Shown here: positions 26,474 through 35,002 of the stretch, piece by piece
Layout: each line of letters opens with the position of its first letter
Numbering within the stretch: the first letter of the stretch is position 1
Assembly (NCBI GenBank): GCA_003552585.1
Contig: PUNK01000014.1
Coordinates: forward strand, 1 to 64,000
Reading direction: 5' to 3'
Length of the DNA stretch: 64,000 nucleotides
From: Thermoplasmata archaeon
Lineage (GTDB): Archaea; Thermoplasmatota; Thermoplasmata; Halarchaeoplasmatales; Halarchaeoplasmataceae
Notes under the pieces: generated by a model
Database searches by the model: none
Seen by the model: only the letters and a program-made list of their open reading frames with translations
What the model was told of the DNA's origin: nothing
Made by a program: the position numbers and the translations under genes

Positions 26474-27988
26474 TTATAGTAGATTGATCCCTTTTGGTAG
26501 ATCACCACACCATCTTTTAAATCCCTCTGGCCATTCATCTGGTTCGAGTCCTTTCTGTGCCAAGAAGGCTGCCGTCCAACGCTCGAGACCGATACCGCTG
26601 CAGCCTGAGTATAACTTACTTTTTCTAGATTTGATATTGAAGGTTTCAGTATACTTGCTGAATATACTTAGATTTTGGAATTCTAACCATTCACTATCTT
26701 CTCTAGAACCTCTATATGGGAGATACGCTTCAAAATCTATAGTTCCTAGTTCTTTATCGACTTCTTCTTCCATATCTCCCGATTGCTGCAGGTAGAAAGG
26801 AGATACTCTTGCCATCCTCCATTCTAATTCAAGTATATTTTCAAAGACGTGTGTATATCTTTCGATCAGGTCTTCCTTAATACTAATAAGCTGCTCCTTT
26901 GTGCCAATATATACAGGTTCTATGCGGTGAAATTCATCTACCCTTTCTATTCCATGTCTTCCTCCAGATTCATACCTAGCACTTGGAGAACTTCTATCGT
27001 AGAGTAATAGGGGCAAGCTTTCATCAGCGATGGTTTGGTTTTTTAAGGACCAGTATATGTTCGGACATTGTGCATAACAAAGACCAGCTTTTGGCCTCGT
27101 GACCATTTCTGACAGCATTTCTTGTGGGACTTCTTTACTGATTTTTATAAAGTCAACAATCTCTTCCCACTCTTCAGGGTCTCGGGTCATTGGTTCGCAC
27201 ACGTAATATGCTTCGTTTGGAATGCCTTCCATATGACCCGTGTTCATCCAAACATCGAAGGGGACCATCATTGATTCGATTACTTCTTGAAAATCAAGAG
27301 GTTTCAAGATCTCTTCCACAGCGATACGTTCCATGGTTCGTAAAATACTAGCAGCCTTCGGGTTGTAGAACCATTTTCCCTTTGTAGGTCCTTTTAATAT
27401 CCATCCTTTCTTTTCCATTACCTCAGTGGGATCCTCTTCCCAAATCATCTCTTTTTCTTCAGATTTCCAAACTAGCTCCCACATCTCCTCTTTCCCTTTG
27501 TAATATTGGGCATCTACTTTTTCCTTTATCCTGTTTATTATCCTGTCAACGTAGTTCTTAGATAACTGCTCCTCTGTCAATCCTTTAACTGAAAATGTAC
27601 AAACGTTTCCTTTGAAATTTATAGAAGATACATAAGGGAGGTCGATATCATCTTCCGGTGTTTTTTCTAGCATAAAACTCACATCATACTCATCGATGTC
27701 GAATTTTCTTACACCTATATGGAACTCGGGCCCGATCTTTTCACCGATCCTCTTTTTCACTCTTAGTAGTGCATCATGGGCTCTAACATATCTACCAGAT
27801 CCTATATGTAGTGTCAGTTGATTTCCCCTTATATCGTAATCTACTACCTCAGCCCCTCCTTCCTTACCATGGGGCACCCCTCTTTTTAGAATATCTTCGT
27901 TTGCTTCTACGATTACATTTTTCAATGAACTCTTTGCTTCTTCTAGGTCCCCACTGAATGTCAGTGTCGTCTTGAGTTCGAATCTCAT
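26474..27988 (-). CDS. serS: Seryl-tRNA synthetase, methanogen type (type 2)
   Basis: A 504-residue class II synthetase of the rare zinc-dependent SerRS form first described in methanogens, not the common type with an N-terminal coiled coil. The N-terminal domain (about 1-165) is the mixed alpha/beta tRNA-binding domain of this form. The catalytic core has the zinc-ligand region GLCYAQCP, the motif RYESGGRHGIERVDEFHR and the C-terminal CSGIGLERWTAAFLAQKG. Length matches the family. Transcribed divergently from the CBS gene at 28121. The canonical SerRS is not in the window. Confidence 0.93.
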   Translation of the reverse strand: MRFELKTTLTFSGDLEEAKSSLKNVIVEANEDILKRGVPHGKEGGAEVVDYDIRGNQLTLHIGSGRYVRAHDALLRVKKRIGEKIGPEFHIGVRKFDIDEYDVSFMLEKTPEDDIDLPYVSSINFKGNVCTFSVKGLTEEQLSKNYVDRIINRIKEKVDAQYYKGKEEMWELVWKSEEKEMIWEEDPTEVMEKKGWILKGPTKGKWFYNPKAASILRTMERIAVEEILKPLDFQEVIESMMVPFDVWMNTGHMEGIPNEAYYVCEPMTRDPEEWEEIVDFIKISKEVPQEMLSEMVTRPKAGLCYAQCPNIYWSLKNQTIADESLPLLLYDRSSPSARYESGGRHGIERVDEFHRIEPVYIGTKEQLISIKEDLIERYTHVFENILELEWRMARVSPFYLQQSGDMEEEVDKELGTIDFEAYLPYRGSREDSEWLEFQNLSIFSKYTETFNIKSRKSKLYSGCSGIGLERWTAAFLAQKGLEPDEWPEGFKRWCGDLPKGINLL

Positions 27989-28120
27989 GTTTAATCGTTG
28001 ATGTATCTTCCTTCACATAATAAACATTTTCTAATTTTTCTTTCCTTGGAACACGATTTCACCAGCAGACTTTTCGAAAGATTTAACATATACTTGAATA
28101 TTATACGGGTTGGAATTACT

Positions 28121-28699
28121 ATGGTCACTTTCAAAGAACCGGAAATACGAGTTCAAGACGTTATGTCTATAACACCTATAATAATTAAAAAAGGCGAAAC
28201 CGTCAGAAGAGCCGCCAGCTTGATGAAAGATACCGATGTTGGATGTTTAATAGTTTTGGATGATGAGGGGAAGCTCGAAGGCATAATAACCGAAATGGAC
28301 ATAGTTTTTGATACTGTAGCTGAAGGGCTCGATCCCGATGAGGTAAAAGTTGAGGACATAATGTCGTCTAACGTTAAGACCATATCAGGACATAAGATGG
28401 TCAAGGATGCAGCAGAGTTCATGGCTGAAGAGGATATTAGACATCTCCCGGTGGTAAGAGATGATCAGCTTATAGGTATCATTACTGAGAACGATATTAT
28501 CGAATTGTCCCCTAGACTTATTGAGATCACAAGAGAGTATGCCCACATCAAGTATTCTAATGGTATCGAAGGATACGATGATAGGCCAGAGTTAGAGATT
28601 ACTGGATATTGTGAAAGCTGCAAAGTTTATTCGGAACGATTGCGTCTTGTAGACGCTCAATTACTTTGTCGAGACTGTACACAGAGATATGAGAGCTGA
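28121..28699 (+). CDS. CBS-domain pair protein with C-terminal zinc ribbon
   Basis: A 192-residue cytoplasmic protein. Two CBS repeats (VQDVMSITPIIIKKGETV and VEDIMSSNVKTISGHKMV) form a Bateman module that binds adenine nucleotides. A C-terminal zinc ribbon has CESC and CRDC knuckles. The start is taken at ATG 28121 (MVTFKEPEI), which follows a TATA-like TTTAACATAT (28082-28091); upstream codons from TTG 27998 are not protein-like. It begins a three-gene set with V4R and roadblock proteins, each 5 to 15 nt apart, suggesting a small sensory or signalling unit. Confidence 0.85.
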   Translation: MVTFKEPEIRVQDVMSITPIIIKKGETVRRAASLMKDTDVGCLIVLDDEGKLEGIITEMDIVFDTVAEGLDPDEVKVEDIMSSNVKTISGHKMVKDAAEFMAEEDIRHLPVVRDDQLIGIITENDIIELSPRLIEITREYAHIKYSNGIEGYDDRPELEITGYCESCKVYSERLRLVDAQLLCRDCTQRYES

Positions 28700-28704
28700 A
28701 TACC

Positions 28705-29112
28705 ATGAAATTCGTAAAAATTTCACATAAAGAACTTAAACAGACGGCCAAATTTTATGAAAGTGTAATGGCTACCGCCTATGAGGGACTATTTTACAGG
28801 GAAGGCAAAGCGATCGGTAAGGTTATCACCGAAGTATTGGAATCTGATGATGCTTTCCTTCAAAAAGCTGGTAAACTAGTGAAAGCTAGGGGCTGGGCTG
28901 ATTCACTTGCTCTCGAAGATCAAAAAGCAATAGCTAAAGATTCTGTAGAAGTTGATAAAGAATCAGATACAAAAACTTGTCATCGCCTGAGAGGCATAAT
29001 ATGTAGTATATATGAAAAAGATACTGGAAATATAGTTGAGGTGAGGGAAGTGAAATGCCAGAGTCTTGATGATGAACATTGTGAATTTGAGGTAGATTTT
29101 AAAAAATTTTAA
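28705..29112 (+). CDS. V4R-domain protein
   Basis: A 135-residue protein built of one V4R (4-vinyl reductase) domain, which binds small hydrophobic ligands in proteins such as bacteriochlorophyll enzymes, aromatic sensors and TRAPP subunits. Signature residues are in TCHRLRGIICSIYEKDTG and VKCQSLDDEHCEFEVDF, with two cysteines typical of the family end. Lies 5 nt after the CBS gene and 15 nt before the roadblock gene. V4R with roadblock is suggestive because TRAPP-like and longin/roadblock folds act together in GTPase regulation elsewhere; the role here is unknown. Confidence 0.82.
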   Translation: MKFVKISHKELKQTAKFYESVMATAYEGLFYREGKAIGKVITEVLESDDAFLQKAGKLVKARGWADSLALEDQKAIAKDSVEVDKESDTKTCHRLRGIICSIYEKDTGNIVEVREVKCQSLDDEHCEFEVDFKKF

Positions 29113-29127
29113 TGAGGTGAAGGTTAT

Positions 29128-29463
29128 ATGTCAACAGAAGAAAATGAGATTATTAGCGGATTGAGCAGGTTGGGTGTAATAGGATCAGCGATATTAACCC
29201 GTGATGGCATGATTTTGGACTCTGATCTTCCTTTGGATATTCATGAAGAAACTTTTGCTATTATGTGTGCTACTATGGTTGGTGCTAGCATCACTGCCAA
29301 CTCCGAAATTGATTATAGTTCCCCAGATAAGATCATCGTTGATTCATCTGAGGGAAAAATCGTATTGGCAACTATCAGCCAAAACAAGATATTGGCGACG
29401 GTCATAGATCAAAAATTCAATTTAGGTAAATTATTCGAACATTTAAAAATCTTAAAAGATTAG
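29128..29463 (+). CDS. Roadblock/LC7-domain protein
   Basis: A 111-residue single roadblock/LC7 domain (GLSRLGVIGSAILTRDG, then the FAIMCATMVGASITAN helix and IVLATISQNKILATVI strands). In prokaryotes these domains regulate small MglA-like GTPases. It has a clear ribosome binding site (GAGGTGAAGG, 29114-29123). Last gene of the CBS/V4R/roadblock set. No small GTPase gene is nearby. It ends in a 4-nt overlap with the opposite-strand NadM-PncC gene. Confidence 0.87.
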   Translation: MSTEENEIISGLSRLGVIGSAILTRDGMILDSDLPLDIHEETFAIMCATMVGASITANSEIDYSSPDKIIVDSSEGKIVLATISQNKILATVIDQKFNLGKLFEHLKILKD

Positions 29464-30437
29464 TTTTTATCCAACACTTCTTTTACAAGATCCAACGCTG
29501 CCTCTGAGGTTTGATCTTTAACCTCCCATCGATTACCTGGGAAGTGAAATCGTCTTACCTCAGTACCATGCTTAGTTGAGAGACCTATATATACCGTACC
29601 CACCTTTTTTTCTTCGCTTCCTCCTCCTGGACCAGCTATTCCGGTACTAGCTAGTCCAAGAGTTGTACAAAATTTTTTTCGGATGCCATTTGCCATCTCT
29701 TCAGCAACATCTTTACTCACAGCCCCCTTTTCATCGAGGGTCCTTTCCTTTACACCTAGAAGATCGATTTTAGATTGGTTACTGTATGTTACAAGTCCTG
29801 CGATGAAATAACTAGAAGAACCTGGTACGTTTGTCAATCTATGGGAAATAAGACCACCTGTACAGGATTCAGCAATCGCTATCGTTGATTCGTTAAGTGT
29901 AAGAAGATGTGCAACTTCTTTCTCTGTTTCCCCCTTTTTACCATATGCTGGTTTTAATCTTGATTTCATATCAATCTCCTCCAAAAAATTCTTAACTTCT
30001 TCGGGCACTAGATCTTTCCAATTTTCATTTTCTTTGATCCTTCTTCTGATCTCTACTCCTTTCCATACGTCCCTATTTATCCCTTCAACCTCAATTACAT
30101 TTACCCTTAATTCACGAAACAAGCGTGCTACTGTATTCGACCTAGCATACACTGCATCGAAGGGAGGTAAGATAGTTCTCACATAATGGGGCCAAGCGGG
30201 ATAACAATCGATATCAGGCACAGGGTATATCTCATATTCCGAAAATCCCTCTGCTTTCATGACTCGATCAACCATCTCAATTCTTTCACCACCGGACAAG
30301 GGATTATGAAATTCGAGTTCCTTTTGTGCACTGCCGATCCCTATAATAATACTGTCACACTCTTCGGCCATGCGCTTAACGATGGCTAGGTGACCTTTGT
30401 GGAATGGTTGGAACCGCCCGATCAGTAGCCCCTTCAT
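29460..30437 (-). CDS. Fused NMN adenylyltransferase (NadM) and NMN amidohydrolase (PncC/CinA-C)
   Basis: A 325-residue two-domain protein. Residues 1-165 are NadM: nucleotidyltransferase signature GRFQPFHKGHL (about 7-17) and the ISTxR-like LVTRIxxxER region VEIRRRIKENENW. This makes NAD from NMN and ATP. Residues about 170-325 are the CinA C-terminal domain: SCTGGLISHRL, SSSYFIAGLVTYSNQSK and GIAGPGGG, which deamidates NMN to NaMN. Both domains act on NMN, so the fusion fits NAD recycling. Both active-site signatures look intact. Confidence 0.9.
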   Translation of the reverse strand: MKGLLIGRFQPFHKGHLAIVKRMAEECDSIIIGIGSAQKELEFHNPLSGGERIEMVDRVMKAEGFSEYEIYPVPDIDCYPAWPHYVRTILPPFDAVYARSNTVARLFRELRVNVIEVEGINRDVWKGVEIRRRIKENENWKDLVPEEVKNFLEEIDMKSRLKPAYGKKGETEKEVAHLLTLNESTIAIAESCTGGLISHRLTNVPGSSSYFIAGLVTYSNQSKIDLLGVKERTLDEKGAVSKDVAEEMANGIRKKFCTTLGLASTGIAGPGGGSEEKKVGTVYIGLSTKHGTEVRRFHFPGNRWEVKDQTSEAALDLVKEVLDKN

Positions 30438-30766
30438 AGAGGAAGATTAATGTGAAGATGATATAAAACTTATCCTGTCACGGTTAATCCAATTTTTGGT
30501 ATAAGAGCGATCATAGATTTTCCTTGCCTTCAAACTTTTTCGTAGCGTTCGGAAGTTATGAAGGCGTGATCTTCTTACTTTTTAAATTCTCATGGATATT
30601 CGGATTGTAAAAGGCGCCGAGCGTTGAGGGTCTTTGATTCTTAACAGTTTTCGTACCTCTTGCTTCTAACTCACCTCACTGCGTTTGCTAATTGTAGAAG
30701 TTTGCAGGAAAACTATGTATTCCTTTAATTTTTAATCCCATTCACTTTACTCATAGATGTTAAAAA
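30438..30766. other. Intergenic region without recognised gene
   Basis: About 330 nt between the NadM-PncC start and tRNA-Ser. No ORF, tRNA fold or strong repeat is recognised. It holds the minus-strand promoter of the NAD gene. A short stretch at about 30611-30640 (GGCGCCGAG, later GATTC) weakly resembles the 3' end of the neighbouring tRNA but does not fold. Confidence 0.5.
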
Positions 30767-30902
30767 CGCCGAGGGGGAGATTCGAACTCCCGTGGCGGAA
30801 AACCGCCACCGGCTTGCTTGGGCCGGGAACAGCCCGTGAGGACTATTCCCGATCTAGCGGCTCTCAAGGCCGGCGCCTTAGTCCAGACTTAGCTACCTCG
30901 GC
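30767..30902 (-). tRNA. tRNA-Ser (TGA anticodon) with 48-nt intron
   Basis: On the minus strand: acceptor GCCGAGG pairs with CCTCGGC, discriminator G, no encoded CCA. Anticodon stem CCGGC/GCCGG closes loop CTTGAGA, so the anticodon is TGA. The long variable arm TGGCGG-TTTT-CCGCCA and G73 mark it as serine. T arm is GGGAG-TTCGAAT-CTCCC. The intron (30862-30815) lies after position 37; mature length is 88 nt. The type 2 SerRS encoded at 26474 may be its charging enzyme. Confidence 0.93.
30815..30862 (-). other. tRNA-Ser intron at position 37/38
   Basis: A 48-nt insert whose centre folds as CGGGAA paired with TTCCCG around a GC-rich loop, as in archaeal bulge-helix-bulge introns. Its removal restores the CTTGAGA loop. 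Confidence 0.8.
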
Positions 30903-31010
30903 AATTCAACTTGGTTTATGACGCCACATCGATGGTTATATTTAACAGTGTCGTGTTATGCAAATGCAGTCGATTTATTAACCTTTTTCGTGGCTATCCG
31001 TCAGCCTAAA

Positions 31011-31018
31011 TTTATAAA
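31011..31018 (+). promoter_or_regulatory. TATA box before the radical SAM gene
   Basis: TTTATAAA, with the ATG at 31042 about 27 nt and the GTT at 31047 about 32 nt from its centre. This is leaderless spacing for either codon and bears on which start is used. Confidence 0.6.
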
Positions 31019-31041
31019 TATTAGTTAACGAACTATTAGGA

Positions 31042-32348
31042 ATGGTGTTACGACGGATAAAAAAGTACTCTTTACTACAGCATATAGGGATGAAGATGCT
31101 TATTACGAATATTGGGGGAGTAACGTAACAGGTGAAGTTAGGTATGCCTATGACAAAAAGAATTCGAACGGGATAAGATTTCTTAAGAAAAACATCCCTC
31201 AGATCGATATCCTTGAATTCCCTACTCTTAAAGAGTATAGGAATGCATTGAAAAAGGACTATGATATCGTTGGCTTTTCTTTTTTCACCTACGAGGTTCC
31301 AAAGATAATCACTATGGTAAAAGAAGCTAAAAAAGAGGGGGTCGGCGAGCTTTGGGCTGGTAATTATGGTAGTTTGACTTATGGCATGGAAGATTATTTT
31401 GATAAGATCTTTAAAGGATATGCTGAGAGACAAGTTGCAGAAGAGCTCGGAGTCGAAATCGATAGAATAAAACACCCCATGATAATTGATTATGTTGGAA
31501 CTCCGTGGGGGTTAAAAGGATTTACCCTAGGAGTTGTATTCACTAATAGGGGTTGTACTCAAACATGCAGGTTTTGTCAGACACCAGTTTTTTGCTCAGA
31601 ACCGTATCAGTTGCCTCTTTCCTCGATAGAGGATGTTATTAGAAATTATAAAGAGGCAGGTGTTGAAGAGATAGTGATAGAAGATGAAAATTTTGGCATG
31701 TGGAAAAAACATACCGATAAAGTTATCGATCTATTTGAAAAGTATGATATCAATTGGCATCCGATGACAAGGGTGGACATATTGGATGGTAATCTAGATG
31801 ATTGGTACGAGAGAGGTTTTTCGGGTACTCTGATAGGCATCGAAAGTCTTCAGCAGGACACTTTAGATAGCATCGATAAAAAGATCGATGTAGAAAAAAC
31901 GTTAGAATTATTAAGACGGTTGGAGGAAAAAAACGCATTTGTTATAGGTTATTATATGGTGGGATTTGAAGAAGACACAATACCGGTAATAAAGAAAAGC
32001 ATAAGCTATCTCACAGAATTTTCGATCGATCTACTACAAATTTGTGTAATCACTCCTTTCCCAAAGACTCCTCTGTGGCATGAGATATCTGAGAAGTATG
32101 GTATAATCGAAGACGACTGGGGAAAATGGGATACCAAGCATCTCGTTTGGGATCATCCCAACATATCCCAAGAAGAGATGGAAAAGGTGTTATCTTGGGC
32201 TTTTGATAAAGCGTACTCCCCCTTGAAATTTTTAAAGTCCCCTTTAAAATTTTATAAAAGGAGGGCTAATAGAATGGGTTATCATAAAATTCCCATTAAG
32301 ATCATCAATGATTTGATTACTGCCAATACCGGGATAAATATCCCGTAG
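31042..32348 (+). CDS. B12-binding-like radical SAM protein, with abnormal 5' end
   Basis: A radical SAM enzyme of unassigned reaction. The [4Fe-4S] motif is CTQTCRFCQ (C-x3-C-x2-C). The N-terminal Rossmann-like half (KVLFTTAYRDEDAYYEYWG through DIVGFSFFTYEVPK) resembles the cobalamin-binding domain of this superfamily but lacks the DxHxxG cobalamin ligand motif. The protein-like frame extends from about 31047 with no ATG, GTG or TTG until TTG 31248, which would remove about 67 conserved-looking residues. The only ATG at a suitable place (31042) is in another frame and joins only if the A6 run (31059-31064) has one more A. So either a frameshift, a sequencing error, or initiation at GTT 31047. 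Confidence 0.75.
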
Positions 32349-32489
32349 ATTCAAAAGGGTTGACCATTAGCTAATCATCGTGAAAAATGAGTGTAGGATC
32401 AGCATCTAGCCATAATAGCATTTACGAGATTTTCTAATATGGATTCTTAAACCAAACATGTAAATACTTATACTGTATGTTTCCGTTAA

Positions 32490-33404
32490 ATGCGCCCTGG
32501 CAAATTCAAACCTTATTATTTATACCGTTTTCTTCGATGGAAGCTTGGGGATAGAAGTCCTTTGACTGCAGTGGCGAAAATTACGAATAAGTGTGATCTC
32601 CAGTGTGATCATTGCCCGTGGTGGAAGAGGGATATAGAAGAGTATACTACGGAAGAATGGTGTAATGCGTTAGAAAAGGCAAGAAAAAAAGGCGTTATAC
32701 ATCTGATTTTAGAAGGTGGTGAACCAACACAAAGAGGGGATGTTGATAGGTTGATCTCTCATGCTAAAGAACTTGGAATGTTGGTTATGATGATCACTAA
32801 TGGTGTCAGCGATTTATCGAATCATGACCCTGATAGTTATTGGATATCCGTGGAAGGCATCGGTGAAACACATGATGAAAATAGAGGGGAGGGAGTATTC
32901 GATAAGCTTGTGGTTAATCTAAAAAATAACCCACAGGTAAATAGGATCGTTGGTGTGACCATCAACAAAAGGAATTTTAGGGAGGTTGAAAAAATAGCTT
33001 CATTCTTCTCCCCCATATGTGACGGCGTTTGGTTCAATTTCATGTATCCTTATCAGGATTCAAAAGACATTGCACTTTCATTGCCCCAGCAGAAAAAAGT
33101 GGCAGATGAAATAATCAATTTAAAAAGCAGATACAATATCATCAGCTCTTATTCCTATCTCCGTTCTATAGGAAAAAAGAAATATAAAAAGAATTGTCCT
33201 TCCTTTTTAACTCTGCTTGTTGATGTAGATACTTCGATGCATCAGGGCTGTACCGTAGAACTAATCGAGGAGTGCAGGTGTCATCTATGTAACCTTGGAT
33301 GTTATGGGGAATTGGCTCAGGCTATGAGATTGAAAAAAGACTCCATCGACTTCCTGAAAAAAACAGCCGGTTTCAAGTCAGATAAACTACTCTGGCTAAA
33401 ATAA
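32490..33404 (+). CDS. Radical SAM protein with C-terminal cysteine cluster
   Basis: A 304-residue radical SAM enzyme with CDLQCDHCP (C-x3-C-x2-C, about residues 35-42) and the following GGEPT substrate/SAM motif (about 76-80). The C-terminus has extra cysteines (NCPSFLTL, then QGCTVELIEECRCHLCNLGC) able to hold an auxiliary Fe-S cluster, similar to SPASM or twitch domains. A TATA-like CTTATACTG lies about 22 nt upstream, so it may be leaderless. It sits 141 nt after another radical SAM gene and opposite a UbiA-like gene; a shared pathway for lipid or cofactor modification is only a guess. Confidence 0.82.
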   Translation: MRPGKFKPYYLYRFLRWKLGDRSPLTAVAKITNKCDLQCDHCPWWKRDIEEYTTEEWCNALEKARKKGVIHLILEGGEPTQRGDVDRLISHAKELGMLVMMITNGVSDLSNHDPDSYWISVEGIGETHDENRGEGVFDKLVVNLKNNPQVNRIVGVTINKRNFREVEKIASFFSPICDGVWFNFMYPYQDSKDIALSLPQQKKVADEIINLKSRYNIISSYSYLRSIGKKKYKKNCPSFLTLLVDVDTSMHQGCTVELIEECRCHLCNLGCYGELAQAMRLKKDSIDFLKKTAGFKSDKLLWLK

Positions 33405-33415
33405 GACTAGATTTT

Positions 33416-34951
33416 TTAGATAAACTCAATATATCTTAAGAGTGCATAGATTATGATCATAAAGTACAGCATGAAAATATATCTATGGTCTTCGTAAACA
33501 TAGAATACCCATGCAGCTATCAGAGATGCAGGGCCGATCATGATGAAATCAAGAGTTTGGTGTAGTAGTGAAAGTGGGCTTAAAAATAATAGAATGATCA
33601 ATACGGTAACGATCTTCTTTCCTTTCTCCAAGCCGTAAATCGTATATATACTCTTTACACCAGATTCTTTGTCACCTTCATAATCGGCGAGTGCGTTTAT
33701 ATACGGGGAGATCGATAGAACGACGAAGAGGATCAACGAGATCGATAAAACATCTTTAAAGATCGGTATGTGCCAGAAAGCAGATATCATCCCCTTGTCT
33801 ATGGATACCTCCCACAAAATCCGTGAATATACTCCGAGAAGGAAAGCTACTACACTTGCATAACCTACGCAAACGTAACCGTAAAGTCTCTCTTTCAATC
33901 TGACGGGAGGGATGGAGTACATCATAGCTGCGATCATAAACGTCAGATTAAGAATCAATAAAGGGATACCGAAGATCAAGCTAATGAAGAGAGAACCACA
34001 AGCAAATGAGATAGCGATGTTCCAGTAGGTTTTTGTATCTATCTTTTCTTTCACAAGAGGTCTATCCGGGTGAACTAAACGGTCTATTTCCCTGTCATAG
34101 ATGTCGTTGACCATAGCAGTGAACTGCCAGGTCAAGATCATACAAAAAGGAGCTAAGATAAAAAAGGGTAAGTTCAAGAGATCAAAGAAATCTAAGGCAT
34201 AGCTATCTACCTGTGATAGGACAACGAATCCAATAACGGTCATAGCTACAAAGTGGAGACTCCGGAATGCCTTGATATTTTTGATTTGAGCCGTCAACAA
34301 GTTTCTGTTGAATTTATATGCGATGAGAAGGATCATGAATATCAATTGAATTAATAATATTAGGAATAGTAAGTTCAGGTTGAGAAAGTAAGAGAAATTC
34401 TCTGTTGCTGCTATGTCGATAAAGGGTAGGCTTGTCTGTGAATAAATTAATAAGAACGCGATGAAGGAAGATACCGAGCAGAAAAAAGCAGAGAAAACCT
34501 TTTTTATAGAATGCCCTTCGCTTCTGAGAATAGATCTGATCCCCAATCCAATTATTACGGGATAGGTGATGATCAAACCCTCGTTAATACCTCCCATAAA
34601 CATGAAAATTTCTAAAATCTCAGTCGATTTCATTATATTGAGTTCCCACATACTACTTCCTAAGAGGAAGGTGATAATCGGAGATAAAGACAATAACCAG
34701 AATACCGATGCCACCTGCATAACGGATTCCTTGGTAGAAGGCTCGGTTGAAAATATCTGAACCAGCATCACAAAAAGAGAGAATATAACGAAAAGAGCCA
34801 TGGTATTGACCAGAAAATGGATGTAAACTAGATCTAGACCAGGATCCAGCGATATCTTTAAAATATGTTCTAAACCACTTATAGATATAATATAAAGGAA
34901 AACAAAGGTTAAGATGTATTTTTTTATAGAATCAACTATCGTATGTTTCAT
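33416..34951 (-). CDS. UbiA-family prenyltransferase with long N-terminal membrane domain
   Basis: A 511-residue polytopic membrane protein. The C-terminal half (about 225-511) is UbiA-like: first aspartate motif NDIYDREIDRLVHPDRPL and second motif DYEGDKESGVKSI, which bind Mg2+ and the prenyl diphosphate. The N-terminal half (about 1-225) adds roughly six helices with no recognised family. UbiA enzymes usually have about 280-300 residues. The acceptor could be a quinone, lipid or phosphosugar. It converges with the radical SAM gene (11 nt apart). Confidence 0.82.
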   Translation of the reverse strand: MKHTIVDSIKKYILTFVFLYIISISGLEHILKISLDPGLDLVYIHFLVNTMALFVIFSLFVMLVQIFSTEPSTKESVMQVASVFWLLSLSPIITFLLGSSMWELNIMKSTEILEIFMFMGGINEGLIITYPVIIGLGIRSILRSEGHSIKKVFSAFFCSVSSFIAFLLIYSQTSLPFIDIAATENFSYFLNLNLLFLILLIQLIFMILLIAYKFNRNLLTAQIKNIKAFRSLHFVAMTVIGFVVLSQVDSYALDFFDLLNLPFFILAPFCMILTWQFTAMVNDIYDREIDRLVHPDRPLVKEKIDTKTYWNIAISFACGSLFISLIFGIPLLILNLTFMIAAMMYSIPPVRLKERLYGYVCVGYASVVAFLLGVYSRILWEVSIDKGMISAFWHIPIFKDVLSISLILFVVLSISPYINALADYEGDKESGVKSIYTIYGLEKGKKIVTVLIILLFLSPLSLLHQTLDFIMIGPASLIAAWVFYVYEDHRYIFMLYFMIIIYALLRYIEFI

Positions 34952-35002
34952 CAGGCGGAAATAATTATTGTTGCTAATAAGTTATTCCCCTTCCCAAAGG
35001 AC

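Noticed and set aside
30611..30640. GCCGAG and GATTC near tRNA-Ser looked like a duplicated tRNA 3' end (attachment site of an integrated element).
   Set aside because: Only short, interrupted identity; no integrase, no second full copy and no fold.
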